Positions 1-9,044 of a DNA stretch of 64,000 bases are shown here, piece after piece; within the stretch, counting starts at the first letter, position 1, and every line of letters begins with the position of its first letter. This DNA is from Acinetobacter sp. CFCC 10889 (GTDB lineage: Bacteria; Pseudomonadota; Gammaproteobacteria; Pseudomonadales; Moraxellaceae), in the NCBI RefSeq assembly GCF_003268395.1, contig NZ_LQXQ01000009.1, positions 1 to 64,000 of the forward strand, written 5' to 3'. The notes beneath the pieces are model-generated. The model did not search any database and had not been told where the DNA came from. It worked only from the letters and a program-made list of their open reading frames with translations. The position numbers and the translations under genes are program-made.

Positions 1-972
1 GATAAAGGGCAGGAAGTCTTAGTCGTTGCGATGGATGTGTCAGGGAATAGTAGTCCTATTCAAATTGTAAAAGCACCTGATCTCACACCTATTATAGAAT
101 CTCGCTCTAGTTTCACAATAGATGGTTTAATGATTATAGGTACAGCAGAGGCAAATAGTACAATTAAGCTACTCGGGTCAGATGGAGAAGAATTAGGAAA
201 TGGTCAAGCAGATGCAAATGGTAATTTTAAAATAGATATAAAAGAAAAATACCTAGTTGGTGATACAGCTACAGTCATTAGAGAAGAGCAAAGTGGGATA
301 AGCAAGGAAACTATCAAATATAATCCCTCTTTAGAAGTCACATGGGAGGCAAATGCTGATGGTCGAGAGCAAAGTCTTTTATTTATAGAAGGTATGGGGA
401 GCTATCATCAACACATAATTGTTAAAGTTGATAATAAAGTAGTTTATGATTATTTTCAGGGTTTAGATCCAAGACCAAGGGTGAATGTATTGGATAAAGA
501 ATACAATAATGGTGAAAAGATCACAATTATTAGTATGAATGGAAATGATGAAAGTACAGCAGTTGAAAATATTATATATGCACGTAAAGACATTGATCAG
601 TTGGCACCAGAAGAATTGACCTATGGATTTTCTTTAGGTGGAGAGGAGTTAAGCGGTGAAACAGAAAATGAGATGAATGAGAGAAGTTATAGTAAGCTTA
701 ATTATATGAGTGAAAGTGGCAGCGTTTTTGAACTACTAAATGAAATTGATATGAATAGAAATTTAGATAATATTAATTTAAATGTCGAGATAAATTTTTC
801 TGACTTACTTGATGGTTCTACCAGCCAACACTTAGATTATATTGATGATAAATTTATATATTCTGAAAATTATAATTTGACACCTGATTTTTTTAAAAAT
901 TATTATATCATTTTTAACTCAAATAATAAATTAGAGGATTATCAGTTGCAGCCATTATTATTTATGATTTAA
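1..972 (+). CDS. C-terminal part of a large Ig-like-repeat surface adhesin (Bap-like), 5' truncated by window
   Basis: The frame is open from base 1, so the start lies outside the window. About 324 residues are visible. The first part carries the end of one bacterial Ig-like repeat (a VVAMDVSGNSSP signature, like the A-x-D-x-x-G-N-x-S close of Bap repeats). A further repeat-like unit follows (GTAEANSTIKLLGSDG, then ADANGNFKIDI), with the typical alternation of T, V, D, G and N. The last 120 residues are not repeat-like, are rich in D, E and N, and end in LLFMI. No membrane anchor or LPXTG motif is seen. This fits a type-I-secreted giant adhesin whose C-terminus carries the export signal, but the secretion genes are not in the window. 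The function in biofilm or attachment is inferred from the family. Confidence 0.7.
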   Translation, partial: DKGQEVLVVAMDVSGNSSPIQIVKAPDLTPIIESRSSFTIDGLMIIGTAEANSTIKLLGSDGEELGNGQADANGNFKIDIKEKYLVGDTATVIREEQSGISKETIKYNPSLEVTWEANADGREQSLLFIEGMGSYHQHIIVKVDNKVVYDYFQGLDPRPRVNVLDKEYNNGEKITIISMNGNDESTAVENIIYARKDIDQLAPEELTYGFSLGGEELSGETENEMNERSYSKLNYMSESGSVFELLNEIDMNRNLDNINLNVEINFSDLLDGSTSQHLDYIDDKFIYSENYNLTPDFFKNYYIIFNSNNKLEDYQLQPLLFMI

Positions 973-1044
973 TGAGGAAATTTTATGAAAATTCAGGAAA
1001 AATTTTAAAGATATAAATATATTGTTATTTGCCCAAAACTTCAT

Positions 1045-1073
1045 CTGCCAAAGCTGAGACATTTCTGTATAAT
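1045..1073 (+). promoter_or_regulatory. Candidate sigma70 promoter of pyrB
   Basis: A perfect TATAAT at 1068-1073 is preceded, after a 17-bp spacer, by CTGCCA (4 of 6 matches to TTGACA). It lies 30 bases before the pyrB start, in the only gap between the adhesin gene and pyrB. Confidence 0.5.
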
Positions 1074-1102
1074 ACGTTGACTTAACGTATAAGGAATCTC
1101 TC

Positions 1103-2117
1103 ATGCACTTGGCGGCATTGCATACACCGAGCCAGATTCAACTCAATAAAGATGGAAACTTAAAACATTTCATCACCATCGAAGGTCTTTCCAAAGACAC
1201 TCTCACCAAAATATTGGACACTGCGGCGTCCTTTTTTAATGACCAAAATCAGCTGATCACCAACAATTTACTTGAAGGTCGCACAGTGATGAATTTGTTC
1301 TTTGAAAATTCAACACGAACTCGTACTACTTTTGAAGCTGCTGCAAACGTTTATCAGCAAATGTTTTGAATATTGATATTGCTCGTTCAAGTACCTCTAA
1401 AGGTGAAACATTACGTGATACTTTGTGGAATCTTGAAGCAATGGCTGCGGATATTTTCGTAGTACGGCATTCATCTTCAGGGGCAGCACACTTTATTGCT
1501 AAAGATGTTTGTCCTCATGTTGCGATTATTAATGCAGGTGATGGTCGCCATGCACATCCAACTCAAGCGATGTTGGATATGCTCACCATTCGCCGTGAAA
1601 CCAAGAAAAAATTTGAAGACATTTCCATTGCAATTATTGGTGATATTAAACATTCACGTGTTGCTCGTTCGGATATTGCGGCATTGCAAACTTTAGGTTG
1701 TAAAGATATTCGAGTAGTTGCACCGAATACCTTATTGCCACATGGTTTCGATCATTATGGCGAAGGTGTACGTTTATTTAACAAAATGGATGAAGGCATT
1801 AAAGATTGTGATGTGATCATTACTTTGCGTATTCAAAATGAACGGATTGATTCACCAGCATTATCGTCACAAGCTGAATTTTATAAAATGTACGGTTTGA
1901 ATAAAGAACGTTTGGCTTTGGCAAAGCTGATTGCATCGTGATGCATCCGGGACCAATGAACCGTGGGGTTGAAATTGATTCAAGTATCGCAGATGGTGCG
2001 CAGTCGGTGATTTTGCATCAGGTGACCAATGGTATTGCTGTGAGAATGGCAGTGTTGGCATTGTCAATGCAAGGTCAGTTGCAAGAGCAAGCTTTGTTAG
2101 ACGCAATTGCGGATTAA
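1103..2117 (+). CDS. pyrB: Aspartate carbamoyltransferase catalytic chain, with two 1-base frameshifts
   Basis: Catalyses carbamoyl phosphate plus L-aspartate to carbamoyl aspartate, the committed step of pyrimidine synthesis. The carbamoyl-phosphate motif [13 protein letters not shown], then [17 protein letters not shown] and HPGPMNRG are all present, but in three frames. One A is missing in the A run at 1345-1347 (expected [16 protein letters not shown]), and one C is missing at 1927 (expected [15 protein letters not shown]). With both bases restored the gene gives 338 residues, the usual length of the Pseudomonas/Acinetobacter type with an N-terminal extension. The ATG at 1103 follows an AAGGA ribosome site. 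It is followed within 10 bases by pyrC', as in Pseudomonas, where the two proteins form one complex. A broken pyrB would mean uracil auxotrophy, so sequencing error is likely. Confidence 0.93.
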
Positions 2118-2127
2118 GGTAGAAGTC

Positions 2128-3372
2128 ATGAATATTGTAAAAATTGAAAATGTCCGTGTCTTAGATCCAATCAAAAAAACAGACAGCGTAGACACTGTAT
2201 TTATTGAAAATGGTAAATTACTCACGACTCGCCCAGACCAAAGTCAAATTACAGAAGTGATTGATGGACAAGGGAAATGGTTAATGCCAACCATGGTTGA
2301 CTTATGTGCGCGTTTGCGTGAACCGGGTCAGCAGCAACATGGCACATTAAAATCTGAAGGTAAAGCTGCTCGTGAAAATGGTATTCTTCACGTATTTACG
2401 CCACCAGATTCAAAACCAATCGTGCAAGATAATGGCGCTTTGATTCATGGTTTAGTAGAAAAAGCCATGCTTGATGGTGGTATTTATTTACAAGTCATTG
2501 GTGCGCAAACCCAAGGTTTATTGGGTAAGCAACCTGCCAACATGGCAGGCTTGAAAAAAGGTGGATGTACAGCAGTTTCAAATGCTTATGCAATTTTTGA
2601 AGATGATGATGTGGTTATTCGCACTTTAGAATATGCCGCAGGTCTGGACATGACAGTCGTGTTCTATGCAGAAGAACATGAAATTGCTAAAGATGGTTGT
2701 GTGCATGAAGGTTTTATTGCATCTCGTCAAGGTTTACCAATGATTCCTGCTTTGGCAGAAACCATTGCGATTGCAAAATATCTGTTGATGATTGAAGCAA
2801 CAGGGGTAAAAGCACACTTTGGCTTACTTTCAAGTGGTGCATCTGTTGAGTTGATTAAAAATGCCAAAGCCAAAGGTTTGCCTGTAACAGCAGATGTTGC
2901 AATGCACCAACTACATTTGACTGATGAACTCATTGATGGCTTTAACTCATTGGCACATGTACGCCCACCATTACGCTCAGAGCAAGACAAACAGTTGTTA
3001 CGTCAAGGCGTGAAAGATGGTGTGATTGATGCGATTTGTACCCATCATGAGCCTTTAAGTGGTTCAGCAAAACTTGCACCTTTTGCAGAAACGCAACCGG
3101 GAATTACAGCCTTTGATAGTTATGTTTCTTTAGGCGTGCAATTGGTTGAAGAAGGCTTATTTACACCATTAGAATGGGTCGAAAAAGTGACACTTGCACC
3201 TGCTCAAGTGGCAAATATGACTGAAACTTGGCAGCAACAAGCAGGTTTAGTTTTACTTGATCCAGAACTTGAGTGGTTGATGAGTAAAGATAGCATTCTT
3301 TCACAAGGTAAAAATACCCCTTTAATTGATCAAACAATTAAAGGAAAAGTAATTCAAACCTTTATTGCTTAG
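2128..3372 (+). CDS. pyrC': Non-catalytic dihydroorotase-like subunit PyrC' (PyrX)
   Basis: An amidohydrolase-fold protein of 414 residues following pyrB. The ATG at 2128 is preferred over the TTG at 2107 because only it leaves room after the pyrB stop. The segment that should hold the metal-binding HxH reads DLCARLREPG (residues 58-67), so both histidines are replaced, by C60 and R62. The other ligand positions also appear lost: the usual V-H-x-E-D is VVFYAEE, the HxxH strand is AHFGLL, and the T-D-H motif reads CTHHEP. In Pseudomonas the equivalent PyrC' (PyrX) has no dihydroorotase activity and serves to assemble the aspartate carbamoyltransferase. A separate active PyrC should be encoded elsewhere. 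The structural role here is inferred from that precedent. Confidence 0.88.
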   Translation: MNIVKIENVRVLDPIKKTDSVDTVFIENGKLLTTRPDQSQITEVIDGQGKWLMPTMVDLCARLREPGQQQHGTLKSEGKAARENGILHVFTPPDSKPIVQDNGALIHGLVEKAMLDGGIYLQVIGAQTQGLLGKQPANMAGLKKGGCTAVSNAYAIFEDDDVVIRTLEYAAGLDMTVVFYAEEHEIAKDGCVHEGFIASRQGLPMIPALAETIAIAKYLLMIEATGVKAHFGLLSSGASVELIKNAKAKGLPVTADVAMHQLHLTDELIDGFNSLAHVRPPLRSEQDKQLLRQGVKDGVIDAICTHHEPLSGSAKLAPFAETQPGITAFDSYVSLGVQLVEEGLFTPLEWVEKVTLAPAQVANMTETWQQQAGLVLLDPELEWLMSKDSILSQGKNTPLIDQTIKGKVIQTFIA

Positions 3373-3386
3373 TATCAATTGATTTG

Positions 3387-3421
3387 TTTCACAAGAGTTT
3401 TTAAATAAAGCTCTTGTGAAA
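3387..3421. terminator. Hairpin between convergent pyrC' and TetR gene
   Basis: An 11-bp perfect stem (TTTCACAAGAG with CTCTTGTGAAA) and a 13-base AT-rich loop lie between two convergent genes. There is no strong T tract, so termination efficiency is uncertain. Confidence 0.5.
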
Positions 3422-3450
3422 ATATACAATCTTTTCAATGATTTTAATTT

Positions 3451-4080
3451 TTAAGCTTTCATTCCTGCCACAATTAAATCAATAATCGAGTCAGCATAAT
3501 TTTTTAAACCCATTTCATCCTCAGGTTGAGCTAAAAATCTTAAAGCACCTTGCGTAATCATGCCTACCAAGTTATGCCCTGTATTTTCACAGTCTAAATT
3601 TGCCCGAAAAATACCTAATTCTACACCGTGTTTTAAATAATCAGCAGTAACTACACCGCCCATATGCATGACACTGTGCACAAATTGTGTCATTTCCGCA
3701 TCAATGGAGGTTGCTTCTAAAAGCAGTAATTTTAAGGTCAATGGATTTTCTTGAGCGAATTGCCGAAAGCGTTTAGAAATACGTTGGCACTGTTCACGAT
3801 ATTCTTCGATATTTACAAATGCTTGGGGTGCATTTTCATCTGTCAATAACGCCATGATTTTTTGAATGGTATCAGATATGACATGCTGTAAAATATCGCG
3901 TTTATTTTCAAAATGACGATAAAAAGTACCATGTCCGATGCCTAAGTGTTTGGCAATATCTGCAATCGCAGTTTGATGATAACCACGCTCAGAAAATTCT
4001 AAAAAAGCTGCTTCTAAAATATCCGCTTGTAATTGAAGACGTTGCCGTTCAGCACGACTTAAATTTACTGTTTCATTCAT
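3451..4080 (-). CDS. TetR/AcrR-family transcriptional regulator
   Basis: 209 residues. The N-terminal TetR DNA-binding domain is clear: ILEAAFLEFSERGYHQTAI, then the helix-turn-helix IADIAKHLGIGHGTFYRHF at about residues 35-55. The C-terminal ligand domain is not assignable to a known inducer. The ATG at 4080 is chosen over an upstream TTG (4086). It is divergent from the flavin monooxygenase gene at 4190 with a 109-bp gap, so it most likely controls that gene and itself. Ligand unknown. Confidence 0.85.
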   Translation of the reverse strand: MNETVNLSRAERQRLQLQADILEAAFLEFSERGYHQTAIADIAKHLGIGHGTFYRHFENKRDILQHVISDTIQKIMALLTDENAPQAFVNIEEYREQCQRISKRFRQFAQENPLTLKLLLLEATSIDAEMTQFVHSVMHMGGVVTADYLKHGVELGIFRANLDCENTGHNLVGMITQGALRFLAQPEDEMGLKNYADSIIDLIVAGMKA

Positions 4081-4145
4081 AGGCAAAAAATACCAAAAAA
4101 TAAATTAAACTGTCCAACAATGGAAATTGACAAGTCATTCCGTTT

Positions 4146-4173
4146 TTGACATTGTATTCCTATTGTTTATATT
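4146..4173 (+). promoter_or_regulatory. Candidate sigma70 promoter of the flavin monooxygenase gene
   Basis: TTGACA at 4146-4151 and TATATT at 4168-4173 with a 16-bp spacer, ending 16 bases before the ATG. A second TTGACA lies at 4127-4132. The divergent TetR gene starts on the other side, so the regulator's operator is expected in the same 109-bp gap. Confidence 0.5.
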
Positions 4174-4189
4174 CTAAGCGATTTCTATC

Positions 4190-5708
4190 ATGGATCAATA
4201 CAAAAATAACAGTGAAGCACAAAATTTTTATAAAATCATCATCGTAGGTGGTGGTTTTGCAGGCTTAGGCGCTGCGATTAAATTAAAAGAAGCGGGCGTT
4301 GAAGATTTTATTCTTTTAGAAAAAGCCGCAGAAATGGGCGGTGTATGGCGTGAAAATACATATCCAGGTTGTGCATGTGATGTGCCATCTGCGCTTTATT
4401 CCTATTCTTTTGAGCAAAATCCTTCATGGTCACGTGTGTTCGCTCCGCAAGCAGAAATTAAACAATATTTATTTGATGTAGTTGATAAATATCAAATCAT
4501 GCCACATGTCAAATTAAACCATGAAGCCTTGCAAGCACAATGGTCGGATGAAGAGCAATGTTGGATTATTCAAACCAATCATGGTGAGTTGAGATCACAA
4601 TTTGCTATTCTTGCTTGTGGTCCAATGCATGAACCTGTTTTACCGAATGTTAAAGGTATTCAAGATTTTAAAGGCGAAATTTTTCATTCATCGCAATGGC
4701 GACATGATCTTGATTTGACAGGAAAACGAGTTGCTGTGATTGGTACAGGGGCATCGGCATTACAATTTGTGCCGCAGATTCAACCTAAAGTGAAACAGCT
4801 CACCATATTTCAGCGTACTGCACAGTGGGTTTTGCCAAAATCTGATATGCCGCTGCTTGCACCTGTACGTGCCATGTTCAAATTATTGCCACTGACCCAA
4901 CAGTTGATGCGTGGCTCAGTGTACGGAATTTTTGAAACGATTAATGGTGGGATTCAAAGTCCAGCAGCCATGAAACAGTTCCAAAAAACTTGCCAAATGG
5001 CATTTAAATTTCCAGATAAAAGATCCTATTTTACGTGAAAAATTAACCCCGAATTTTATCATTGGTTGTAAACGTATTTTGCAATCTAACAATTGGTATC
5101 CTGCATTGGCACAAAAAAATGTAGAAGTGATTGCGAGTGGATTAGCTGAAGTCAAAGGCAATACGTTGATTGCTGCAAATGGTGAGCAATGTGAAGCCGA
5201 TGTGATTATTCTTGGAACAGGTTTTGAAATCGCTGAACCACCAATTGCCAATCGTGTTTATAACCGCTTCGGACAAAAAATGTCAGATGTATGGCAAGGT
5301 AGCCCAGAGGGATATATGGGAACAATGGTTGAAAATTGCCCGAATGGATTCTTAATGTTCGGTCCAAATGTTGCGGTGAGTTCATCAGCATTTATTATTA
5401 TTGAAGCGCAACTTGATTATATTATGGATGCACTCAAACAAGCCATCCAATTGGGTATTCAAACGATTGAGCCGAACCCAGAAATTACACGAAAATTTAA
5501 TGAAAAAGTTCAAGCCGCATTGCAATCTACTGTATGGAATAAAGGCGGATGCCAAAGTTACTTTATTGACCGTAATGGGCGTAATAGCACCGTTTGGCCA
5601 TGGACGACATTTAAGCTACGTGAAAAGATGAAACAGTTTAATTTGACAGAATATTTGATTGATTATACCCCAGATACAGCAAAGCAAAAATCAGTAGAAA
5701 CTGTATAA
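4190..5708 (+). CDS. Flavin-containing (Baeyer-Villiger type) monooxygenase, with one frameshift
   Basis: FAD/NADPH-dependent monooxygenase that would insert one oxygen into a ketone or similar substrate. The FAD Rossmann motif GGGFAG is at residues 20-25. The Baeyer-Villiger fingerprint FxGxxxHxxxW reads FKGEIFHSSQW (residues 160-170). The second dinucleotide motif GTGASA (NADPH) follows. The frame is interrupted at 5009-5013 by one extra base: removing it joins MAFKF to QIKDPILREKLTP, giving 505 residues, a normal length. The substrate cannot be read from sequence. A divergent TetR and a downstream SDR suggest a small catabolic or detoxification unit. The indel is probably a sequencing error. 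Confidence 0.85.
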
Positions 5709-5712
5709 ACCG

Positions 5713-5744
5713 AATGGGCATCGTAAAGTGCCCATTTTATTTTA
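5713..5744 (+). terminator. Hairpin after the monooxygenase gene
   Basis: An 8-bp stem (AATGGGCA with TGCCCATT), an 8-base loop and a T-rich tail. It lies 5 bases after the stop and before the SDR gene, so the SDR may be only partly co-transcribed. Confidence 0.6.
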
Positions 5745-5785
5745 TCTCTGGAAAATATTCACAGAGCCAAAACTAAGGAAAGAAA

Positions 5786-6622
5786 ATGTTAAAAAAACAA
5801 AAATTACAGCATAAGGTTATCGCTATTACAGGTGCAGCTCGCGGGATTGGCTTGGCAACAGCAGAGGCATTGATTGCACAAGGTGCAAAAGTCTGTATTG
5901 GTGATGTGGATTTGGAACTTGCTGAAAAAGAAGCTCAGCGTATTGGCGCCAAAGCATTTAAGGTGGATGTCCGTGATCGTGCATCATTTGCGCAGTTTAT
6001 TCAAAATACCATTCAGCATTATGGCAGTCTGTACGCCTTGGTAAATAATGCAGGCATTATGCCAATGGGGGCTTTTTTGGATGAGGACCCTGATTTGGTC
6101 GATGCACAAATTGATATTAACTTCCGTGGTGTGATTATGGGGATGCAATTGGCATTGCCTGAATTATTGAAGCATGGTGAAGGACATATTGTGAATATTG
6201 CATCGCTTGCGGGGCGTTTTGCCTTGCCTGGTTCGGCTGTTTATTCGGGTACAAAGTCAGCAGTGATAGGGTTGACTGAAGCGATTGCAGGGGAATTTCG
6301 TGATTCCAATATTCAATTCACTGCGATTTTACCAAGTAAGGTACTCACAGAACTTACAGCAGGAACGGAGAAAGCAGCGCGCACAATTCCTTCTGTCACA
6401 CCACAACAGGTTGCTAATGCAGTTGTCAGTACGTTGATCAAACCACGATTATTTATTGCAGTGCCAGATTATTTACAGTCTGTACATGGTGCATATGCCA
6501 TGATGCCACAATGGTTACAAAAAGGTACCCGCCGTCTGATTGGTGATGATGGTATTTTGACGAAACTTGATCATTCAGCGCATGCGAGTTATGCAAAAAG
6601 AATTCATAAGTTAGCAAAATAA
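5786..6622 (+). CDS. Short-chain dehydrogenase/reductase (SDR)
   Basis: 278 residues of the classical SDR type. The cofactor motif TGAARGIG is at residues 15-22, D39 after the second strand (GDVDLE) suggests preference for NAD(H), NNAG is near residue 90, and the catalytic tyrosine and lysine are in YSGTK (Y153, K157). The family oxidises or reduces alcohols and ketones. Its place behind a Baeyer-Villiger type monooxygenase suggests it makes the ketone substrate from an alcohol or handles the product. That is inference. The start follows an AAGGAAAG ribosome site. Confidence 0.85.
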   Translation: MLKKQKLQHKVIAITGAARGIGLATAEALIAQGAKVCIGDVDLELAEKEAQRIGAKAFKVDVRDRASFAQFIQNTIQHYGSLYALVNNAGIMPMGAFLDEDPDLVDAQIDINFRGVIMGMQLALPELLKHGEGHIVNIASLAGRFALPGSAVYSGTKSAVIGLTEAIAGEFRDSNIQFTAILPSKVLTELTAGTEKAARTIPSVTPQQVANAVVSTLIKPRLFIAVPDYLQSVHGAYAMMPQWLQKGTRRLIGDDGILTKLDHSAHASYAKRIHKLAK

Positions 6623-6674
6623 CGATACGTCTTGTGTCTGTGCGATCGTATGGAATGGGATGTGTAACATAGAG

Positions 6675-6710
6675 ATGGCTCAAAGATAGTTTTACTTTGA
6701 GCCATTTTTG
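6675..6710. terminator. Bidirectional terminator between SDR and pirin genes
   Basis: An 11-bp perfect stem (ATGGCTCAAAG with CTTTGAGCCAT) followed by TTTTTG, between two convergent genes. Confidence 0.75.
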
Positions 6711-6722
6711 TTGAGACTGAAT

Positions 6723-7724
6723 TTAGCCTTCAGGATATTCCAATTGTTCATCTTTATTGTAACTGGCAAAACGTGGTTGATCTCGATTAAAAACAGGTGC
6801 AGGTGATTCCCATGGCCATTGCCCAAAATGAGTTTGGCGATAGCGGGCAAAAGCATGGTTGAGCTCGTCATCTGAATTTAATACAAATGGGCCACGCATT
6901 GCCACAGGTGCACCAATAGGTTCACCTTCTAGCCACATAATACGTCCAATCTCTGCACCATTTTTCAAGTGAATATCCACATCAGGTTTCAACTCAACCA
7001 AATGTTTAAATGGAATGGTTTCACCTTCAATCTGTAAAGTTGGGCCATTATAAAAATAGCAAAAACGATTTGATGTTGCAGTTGTGGCAGGAATCGTAAG
7101 TTCAGCATGTGGATCGAGCTGAATCATGAAAATATTGACTTTGTTTTCTTTGGCGTGTGCCCATGAGTTTTGTGGGCGTTCTAAAGCCTCCTGGGACTTA
7201 AATGAACCTGAGATCACACGAATATCAGCAGTTAAACCGTGTGGATCTGTTTCTGTCACATGTGGAATATGTTCACGCCACATCATTTTATAGGCAGGAT
7301 CTTCAGTTTTTTCTTGTGGTGATGAATTAAACCAAATTTGAAATAATTCAAATGGATTTTCTTTGTCAGTGTGTAAGAGTGGAAACATTTCACAGTGTTC
7401 AATACCATTTCCTGTACTAAGCCATTGTACATCACCCGCACCATAGCGACCGCTATTGCCTAAAGAATCAAAATGATCAACAAAGCCACTTTCAACAAAG
7501 GTAATCGTTTCAAAACCTGTATGAGGATGCTCAGGGAAACCGGGTACACCCGTTTCGCTGTAGTACATACGATAGGGCTTGTCTTCGGTTGGTGGAGTGA
7601 CAGGTTGCATTTGTGCATTGCCAACAGGGAAATGGTCAATATGATGTGCAGTAAAGAGGAAAGGGTCTTTGAGATCAAGTCGAAATTCAATAGCTTGCAT
7701 AGAATAAATAATATTTGAATTCAT
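6723..7724 (-). CDS. Pirin-family protein
   Basis: A bicupin of the pirin family, about 333 residues from the chosen start. The N-terminal cupin shows the metal-binding signatures HPHTGFETIT and GNGIEHCEMF; both histidine clusters and the glutamate are intact. Pirins bind iron, and some have quercetinase activity. The physiological role in bacteria is poorly defined. The ATG at 7724 is preferred to one at 7763 because it has an AAGG ribosome site 8 bases upstream, while the longer start has none. It is transcribed away from the SDR gene at 7982. Confidence 0.85.
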   Translation of the reverse strand: MNSNIIYSMQAIEFRLDLKDPFLFTAHHIDHFPVGNAQMQPVTPPTEDKPYRMYYSETGVPGFPEHPHTGFETITFVESGFVDHFDSLGNSGRYGAGDVQWLSTGNGIEHCEMFPLLHTDKENPFELFQIWFNSSPQEKTEDPAYKMMWREHIPHVTETDPHGLTADIRVISGSFKSQEALERPQNSWAHAKENKVNIFMIQLDPHAELTIPATTATSNRFCYFYNGPTLQIEGETIPFKHLVELKPDVDIHLKNGAEIGRIMWLEGEPIGAPVAMRGPFVLNSDDELNHAFARYRQTHFGQWPWESPAPVFNRDQPRFASYNKDEQLEYPEG

Positions 7725-7981
7725 GTGATGTGCCTTTATTTCTATATTTAGTGAGGAAGACATAGACTATTTATAGCGTATTTACATCATTAAATCGTGC
7801 ATAGAATCATACGGAGGACATTTTTTTTACAAATTTACAATCTTTTTAGATGACTGAGAGGTTGGCACAAAATGAATGTTTTCGCGAGTTAAGTAATGAT
7901 TTTGGAAGATTTTGTACTTTGGTGATGAAAAATTATACAGTAAATTCGAGAAGTAAAATAAAAATCTATCGAGGACGAAAT

Positions 7982-8809
7982 ATGTCGTTTAAAGGAAAAA
8001 CTGTCTTTATTACAGGTGCAAGTCGAGGCATTGGTCGTGAAATTGCATTGCGTGTTGCACAAGAAGGCGCGAATGTCGTGATTGCTGCTAAGTCCACAGA
8101 AGAACATCCGAAACTTGGTGGTTCAATTTATACCGTTGCCAAAGAAGTAGAAGAAGCAGGTGGGCAGGCACTCGCAATTGCGTTGGACGTGCGTGATCAA
8201 GAAGCTGTTGCAATCGCGATGAAGCAAGCTGCTGAACATTTTGGTGGTATAGATGTTGTGATTAATAATGCAGGTGCGATCAAACTTTCAGGGGTAGAAT
8301 TGCTTGATCCAAACCGTTTCGATTTGATGTATCAGATCAATACGCGTGCGGTTTTGGTCTGTAGCCAAGCGGCATTGCCATATTTAAAGAAAAGTGAAAA
8401 TCCACATATTTTAAATCTTTCTCCACCTTTAAACTTGGATGAAAAATGGTTTGCAAGTTATGCACCATACACGATTACCAAATATGGCATGAGTATGTTG
8501 ACGATTGGGATGAGTCAAGAATTTGCCAACTATGGGATCAGTGTCAATTCATTGTGGCCAAGAACCATTATTGCAACAGCTGCTGTTGAGTTTACCATTG
8601 GTGGAAAGCAGCTCTTTAATCAAGCACGTTTGCCGAATATCATGGCAGATGCAGCCTATGAAATCTTAACCAGTGAAAATCGTGTGGTTAGTGGGCGTTT
8701 GTTGATTGATGAAGAAATATTACGTGAAAAAGGCGTGACTGATTTTAGTAAATATCGCTATGCAGATACAGAAGATGAATTAATGGTCGATTTATTTGTT
8801 GAAAAATAA
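7982..8809 (+). CDS. SDR-family oxidoreductase, HSDL2-like
   Basis: 275 residues. The start is set at the ATG at 7982, directly preceded by GAGGACG. A longer frame from 7850 adds 44 residues that do not look like SDR sequence. Motifs: TGASRGIG near residue 12, NNAG, and the catalytic stretch YTITKYGMS. The LNLSPPLNLDEKWF segment is typical of the SDR subgroup that includes human hydroxysteroid dehydrogenase-like 2. The substrate is unknown. It stands alone between the pirin and LysR genes. Confidence 0.8.
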   Translation: MSFKGKTVFITGASRGIGREIALRVAQEGANVVIAAKSTEEHPKLGGSIYTVAKEVEEAGGQALAIALDVRDQEAVAIAMKQAAEHFGGIDVVINNAGAIKLSGVELLDPNRFDLMYQINTRAVLVCSQAALPYLKKSENPHILNLSPPLNLDEKWFASYAPYTITKYGMSMLTIGMSQEFANYGISVNSLWPRTIIATAAVEFTIGGKQLFNQARLPNIMADAAYEILTSENRVVSGRLLIDEEILREKGVTDFSKYRYADTEDELMVDLFVEK

Positions 8810-8840
8810 TCTAAACGTTATAAAAATGACAGGTATGTTT

Positions 8841-8876
8841 AAGCAAAGCGTGTTTAGCAATCAATGCGCTTTGCTT
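8841..8876 (+). terminator. Possible terminator hairpin after the HSDL2-like gene
   Basis: A 10-bp perfect stem (AAGCAAAGCG with CGCTTTGCTT) and a 16-base loop, 31 bases after the stop. No T run follows, so it may be a weak terminator or mRNA-stabilising stem. Confidence 0.4.
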
Positions 8877-9044
8877 TGGTATTTGTGTTTTGAAATAAAA
8901 ATGAACAAATACACAAAAAAAGGATTATTCATTTAAATAAGGATAAATTTTGACATTGGAAAATAGTCAAAAAAGGTAGATCATATAGATATGTTGATGA
9001 CAACATTGCGCTTAAAGTCAAAATAATAGGTGAGATTTAACTTC

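Noticed and set aside
7861..7880. TTGGCAC as a third sigma54 promoter
   Set aside because: No TTGC at the required 12-base distance.
7850..7981. 44-residue N-terminal extension of the HSDL2-like SDR
   Set aside because: The ATG at 7982 has GAGG in place and begins right before the Rossmann fold; the extension is not SDR-like.
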